Shown: one piece after another, positions 61,901-64,000 of the stretch | How the letters are laid out: each line of letters starts with the position of its first letter | Position numbering within the stretch: the first letter of the stretch is position 1 | From: Prolixibacteraceae bacterium | GTDB lineage: Bacteria > Bacteroidota > Bacteroidia > Bacteroidales > Prolixibacteraceae | Length of the DNA stretch: 64,000 bases | Reading direction: 5' to 3' | Assembly: GCA_023229575.1 (NCBI GenBank) | Contig: JALNYZ010000004.1 | Span: forward strand, 1-64,000 | Translations under genes and position numbers: made by a program | The notes under the pieces: generated by a model | Seen by the model: the letters and a program-made list of their open reading frames with translations, nothing else | Database searches by the model: none | What the model was told of the DNA's origin: nothing

Positions 61901-62057
61901 GATGCCCAACTTCAAGCCGGAATGCAGTGGTAATAAACTCCCCACAGTCCCAGAAACTGGCAGTTGGCTCAATTGTCATCAGGTAGACAAAGGCGGCAAT
62001 TACGAAAATGCCCCAACCAACAACCGTGTTGTAAAATTTGAATGTTCTCATCAGCAT
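58902..62057 (-). CDS. DUF2723 integral membrane protein (TMEM260-like glycosyltransferase family)
   Basis: 1051 residues. The N-terminal DUF2723 domain has WGIFVIAAFVYLMTIEPTAS followed by FWDCGEFITTAFRLEVGHPP, with acidic residues where GT-C glycosyltransferases bind metal or lipid donor. About twelve transmembrane helices are followed by a periplasmic C-terminal half with helical repeats (AVAVLDRCNELMPNEKVPYN). The human relative TMEM260 is an O-mannosyltransferase, so protein O-glycosylation is a plausible role. The start could be ATG 62057 or 62051. It stands alone, with 349 bases upstream to the tRNA. Confidence 0.9.
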   Translation of the reverse strand: MLMRTFKFYNTVVGWGIFVIAAFVYLMTIEPTASFWDCGEFITTAFRLEVGHPPGAPLFMILGRIFTMFASSTSQIPVMVNVMSALASAFTILFLFWSITHLAKKILVTGIQETMSEMIAILGAGAVGALAYTFSDTFWFSAVEGEVYGTSSLFTALVFWAILKWENEADDTFANRWIILICYLIGLSIGVHLLNLLAIPAIVFVYYFRKYEPTRNGILAASGLSLVILAVMIWMVIPGLVVAASWFELLFVNGIGLPYNSGVIIYAIALTGGVSYGIIYTYRNKKVVANTILLGLSVIVIGYSSYAMTVIRSSANPPMDQNNPDNVFSLLSYLNRDQYGSRPLGYGQYYNAPLDSKDPYIQGSPTYIKKNGKYAIAEYKQSPNYDSRFCTLFPRMYSSNPEHVQEYKNWAGIKGTPVQATNRQGDPETLMKPTFGENLQFFFAYQVGFMYLRYFMWNFSGRQNDVQGAGGILNGNWITGFNFFDSIRLGDQNHLPPTIGENRGKNAYYMLPFILGLLGMFFQYQAGKKGKQDFTVVMLLFIMTGLAIVVYLNQDPLQPRERDYAYAGSFYAFAIWIGLGVLAIYDLFKRFSAGTISAIAATVVSLFAVPVLMASENWDDHDRSGRFTARDFGGNYLQTCAPNAIIFTNGDNDTFPLWYAQEVEGIRPDVRVCNLSYLQTDWYIEQMRKKYYDSDPLPIKFTDDQVVQGTRDIVYVLDQLKRPVNLNEALEFIRSDDPATKLQQADNASFLPSKQLYYPVDKKAVLESGTVEAKDDSLIVDKLDINLAGNYLSKDEMIILDIINNNKWKRPIYFAVTVGRDKYMNLQEYFQAEGFAYRLVPIKTKVKAKEGQIGRVNSNIMYNNIINKFKWGNMNDPKVYLDENNMRMSMNIRNNFVRLADQLVMEGKTDSAVAVLDRCNELMPNEKVPYNYFNLLMAEAYYKAAHFDMLRMGKDRTSMEINMLPAAVKKGNDVVRQMVENNEREILYYISLDPKFRDSVTDELQRAFYLLQELGVITEQFGEKELSKEINGKLSKLFSVIQPEKGNIIPK

Positions 62058-62368
62058 TAATTTAATCTTTCACAAAAGTAACAAGCAAAAAGGAGAGTAG
62101 GCCAGCAGGTCATCCCTCCGGATACATTTGTATATTTCGAACTATAAATCTTTGCGAAGATATAAAATCTTTGTCCACAGCAGAAAGCGTCCCTAAAGGA
62201 AGTGTTAAATAGAAATAAATATTTTGACCCATTCAAAAAATAAAAGGAACAACCATTAAAACACTGTAATTAAAATACATAAACACGATTTAATCTTGCT
62301 ATTCCTAAATTTTACCGAAGATAAGAAGTTCTTTTTCACTTTTATATTGGCAGAAAAAAAAAACTTTG

Positions 62369-62376
62369 TATTTTTG
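62369..62376 (+). promoter_or_regulatory. Predicted -7 element of tRNA-Gln
   Basis: TATTTTTG fits TAnnTTTG and a TTGG lies about 20 bases upstream. The tRNA starts 31 bases downstream. Confidence 0.5.
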
Positions 62377-62406
62377 CGCGGTCTTAAATGATAAGGCAAC
62401 TTTGAT

Positions 62407-62479
62407 TGACCCGTGGTGTAATTGGCAACACGTCTGATTTTGGTTCAGAAGAGTCCAAGTTCGAGCCTTGGCGGGTCAA
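62407..62479 (+). tRNA. tRNA-Gln (anticodon TTG)
   Basis: Acceptor TGACCCG pairs with CGGGTCA (T1-A72, typical for glutamine). Anticodon stem TCTGA/TCAGA encloses TTTTGGT, giving anticodon TTG. The T arm is CCAAGTTCGAGCCTTGG. CCA is not encoded. Confidence 0.95.
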
Positions 62480-62489
62480 CAAGTAAATC

Positions 62490-62524
62490 AATCACTTACA
62501 ATTTATTTTGTAGGTGATTTTTTT
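62490..62524 (+). terminator. Terminator of tRNA-Gln
   Basis: AATCACTTACAA and TTGTAGGTGATT pair with one mismatch around a short AT loop, and a run of seven Ts follows. Confidence 0.75.
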
Positions 62525-62529
62525 CATCA

Positions 62530-62859
62530 TTAAAGTAGTGAAATGCCCTTTTGCATTATTTCTTTTGAAAACGAACTTCCAAGTTCTATAAATTTTTGAT
62601 GGGTAGCTAAGGTGTGTACCAGTATATCTGAAGCATATTTTTTCCGAAAGGAATTTAAAACCATATAAACTCTCTTTTTAATCTGAAGATTCTCTTCAAA
62701 CGAACGAGGTATATAATCGTCCTTTGTAACAATATAAAGGTCAATATCGCTATCAGGAGTCGGTTGGCCATAGGCATAACTTCCAAATAAAATCACCTTT
62801 TCCGGATCAATTGATGCCAGATTCTCAATGATTTCTTTTTTGATACGTTCAGTTAACAT
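62530..62859 (-). CDS. MntA-like nucleotidyltransferase without adjacent HEPN partner
   Basis: 109 residues. The active-site pattern is FGSYAYGQPTPDSDIDLYIV (GS-x10-D-x-D) near residues 25-44; the third carboxylate is probably in SDILVH. HepT-type partners usually overlap such genes, but the upstream 105 bases and the downstream tRNA region contain no HEPN gene, so it may be an orphan or act alone. No clear -7 box; a near match TACCTTTA lies upstream. Confidence 0.85.
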   Translation of the reverse strand: MLTERIKKEIIENLASIDPEKVILFGSYAYGQPTPDSDIDLYIVTKDDYIPRSFEENLQIKKRVYMVLNSFRKKYASDILVHTLATHQKFIELGSSFSKEIMQKGISLL

Positions 62860-62964
62860 CTCTTAGTAAATTGAATATAAAGGTACTAAAAGTTTTCGTA
62901 AGATTTTTAAAGGAATAGTTTCTTTTCGGACACTAATGTCAGGAGTATTCATCGGATTCCCTTT

Positions 62965-64000
62965 TTACACCCCCGGCAGGTTCATTCCGGTAATCTTCCG
63001 GTAAAGGTCCAGTGCATAAAGATCTGTCATTCCGGATACGAAATCGACGATTGTCTGCAATTGTTCGTACAAATTTTCGCTGCGCAGGTGGTATTGTTGA
63101 GGAATAATGGAAAGCAACTTTTCTGAGAGGGCATCCTCCGGATCGATAATGGCCGGCGTAAACTCTTCCAAAAGTGTTCCCAGAATTTTATAACCGGCAA
63201 TTTCGATCTGAATGACAGCAGGGTCTTTGTAAATTTTTGATACAGAAATTCTTTTGATCTCACCCATGGCCGATTTGGAGTTTCCTTCCAGCATTTTGAG
63301 CAACGATGTCGTTGCTTCACCCCTTTTTATCCGATCCATGTTTTTCAGGAAGATGGCCGCACACTCCTTTACCAGCTTCCCAATTACCATCGCCCGAAGA
63401 TATCCTACCCGTTCGTTTTTATCCTGCACAATCCTGAGATTGTCGGAGATAATCGACAATACATCTTTGTCATCCTTCTGGTCAAAAAAGGCCAGAAGCA
63501 TCTGTTCCGCATCTGCTGAAGTGATGATTTTCAATTTGTGGGCATCTTCCAGATCGATAATCTGGTAACAGATATCATCGGCCGCCTCAACCAGAAAAAC
63601 CAAAGGATGTCTCGAAAAGCGCAAAGGACGATCCGACCTTTGATGAAGCCCCAACTGCAACGCAATTTTATAAAATAGCTCTTTCTCTGTTTGGAAGAAC
63701 CCAAATTTTTGTTTGTCGCCAGCCAGGACCGATTCATAAGGATATTTTACAACAGCCGCCAGGGTCGAGTAGGTAAGTCCAAAACCACCTTCCCGCCTGC
63801 CGTTGAAAGTATGTGTGAGTAACCTGAAGGCATTGGCATTCCCGTCGAAACAGGTAAAATCGGTTTTTTGCTCTTCAGGTAACTGATCCAGCAGAATTTT
63901 ACCATTCCCTTTCCTGAAAAAAATGGAGATCGCATTTTCCCCCGAATGGCCAAATGGCGGATTTCCCATGTCGTGGGCCAGGCAGGCGGTCGAAACGATG
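62965..64000 (-). CDS. dgt: dGTPase-like HD-domain triphosphohydrolase (partial, 5' end outside window)
   Basis: The frame reads through the right edge; 344 residues are visible. The edge carries ACLAHDMGNPPFGHSGE with the HD metal pair of the dGTPase family. Further signatures: FGLTYSTLAAVVKYPYES, EAADDICYQIIDLEDAHKL, and a C terminus FVSGMTDLYALDLYRKITG. The enzyme cleaves dGTP to deoxyguanosine and triphosphate and controls dNTP pools; some members defend against phage. Confidence 0.92.
   Translation of the reverse strand, partial: IVSTACLAHDMGNPPFGHSGENAISIFFRKGNGKILLDQLPEEQKTDFTCFDGNANAFRLLTHTFNGRREGGFGLTYSTLAAVVKYPYESVLAGDKQKFGFFQTEKELFYKIALQLGLHQRSDRPLRFSRHPLVFLVEAADDICYQIIDLEDAHKLKIITSADAEQMLLAFFDQKDDKDVLSIISDNLRIVQDKNERVGYLRAMVIGKLVKECAAIFLKNMDRIKRGEATTSLLKMLEGNSKSAMGEIKRISVSKIYKDPAVIQIEIAGYKILGTLLEEFTPAIIDPEDALSEKLLSIIPQQYHLRSENLYEQLQTIVDFVSGMTDLYALDLYRKITGMNLPGV

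Overview
The window looks like a chromosomal stretch from a member of the Bacteroidota, most likely class Bacteroidia. Predicted promoters follow the TAnnTTTG -7 pattern of that phylum, both tRNA genes lack an encoded CCA end, and the housekeeping genes are families common there: a DUF2723 membrane protein, a DUF2157 plus GDYXXLXY pair, hexameric GdhA beside a PPDK-N protein, and a LexA-like S24 regulator next to dinB and a short dnaE. No rRNA, integrase, IS transposase or CRISPR array was seen.

Region 1 (0-7.9 kb) starts with the 3' end of an unknown gene and an OsmC protein. A tight minus-strand restriction operon follows: controller protein, m5C methyltransferase, a GHKL ATPase with two ATPase modules, a receiver-domain protein and an HNH nuclease, with vsr upstream. 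A C-box operator sits in front of the controller gene.

Region 2 (7.9-10.8 kb) is a mosaic of small cassettes. HepT/MntA, VapBC and a GxxExxY gene are separated by broken copies of vsr and by six copies of a TTGTCTG...CAGAATT repeat. The last copies form inverted repeats around the GxxExxY gene.

Region 3 (10.8-20.3 kb) carries a possible small exported protein, tRNA-Ala(GGC), yaaA, a CDP-alcohol phosphatidyltransferase, a RecQ-phosphoribosyltransferase/DprA operon with a small acidic third gene, and a three-gene DUF262 / DUF3696 ATPase / unknown-protein operon that resembles a defence cassette.

Region 4 (20.4-35.1 kb) is mostly core: SOS-type dnaE and dinB with a divergent LexA-like regulator, gdhA, a degenerate response regulator, a 1281-residue GAF/receiver/PPDK-N protein, a uracil-DNA-glycosylase-like protein and an oligopeptidase B gene split by a frameshift.

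Region 5 (35.3-49.2 kb) is a large type I restriction-modification island: half HsdS, four-helix-bundle protein, HsdM, AlbA_2/GHKL protein, HsdS, AbiTii-like gene broken by a stop codon, HAD protein, second AlbA_2/GHKL protein, HsdR and a YgjP-type metallopeptidase.

Region 6 (49.3-64.0 kb) holds DUF2157/GDYXXLXY, a sugar isomerase-like protein, a STAND-like ATPase, an RND/MMPL exporter, a second four-helix-bundle gene inside near-perfect inverted repeats, ExbB/ExbD, a polysaccharide deacetylase, DUF2723, tRNA-Gln(TTG), a nucleotidyltransferase and a dGTPase-like gene cut by the window edge.

A recurring theme is families of short, wordy inverted repeats. Some bracket exactly one small gene (GxxExxY or four-helix bundle), others have nothing inside or occur as solo copies. 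I regard this as the best candidate here for an undescribed mobile-cassette system.
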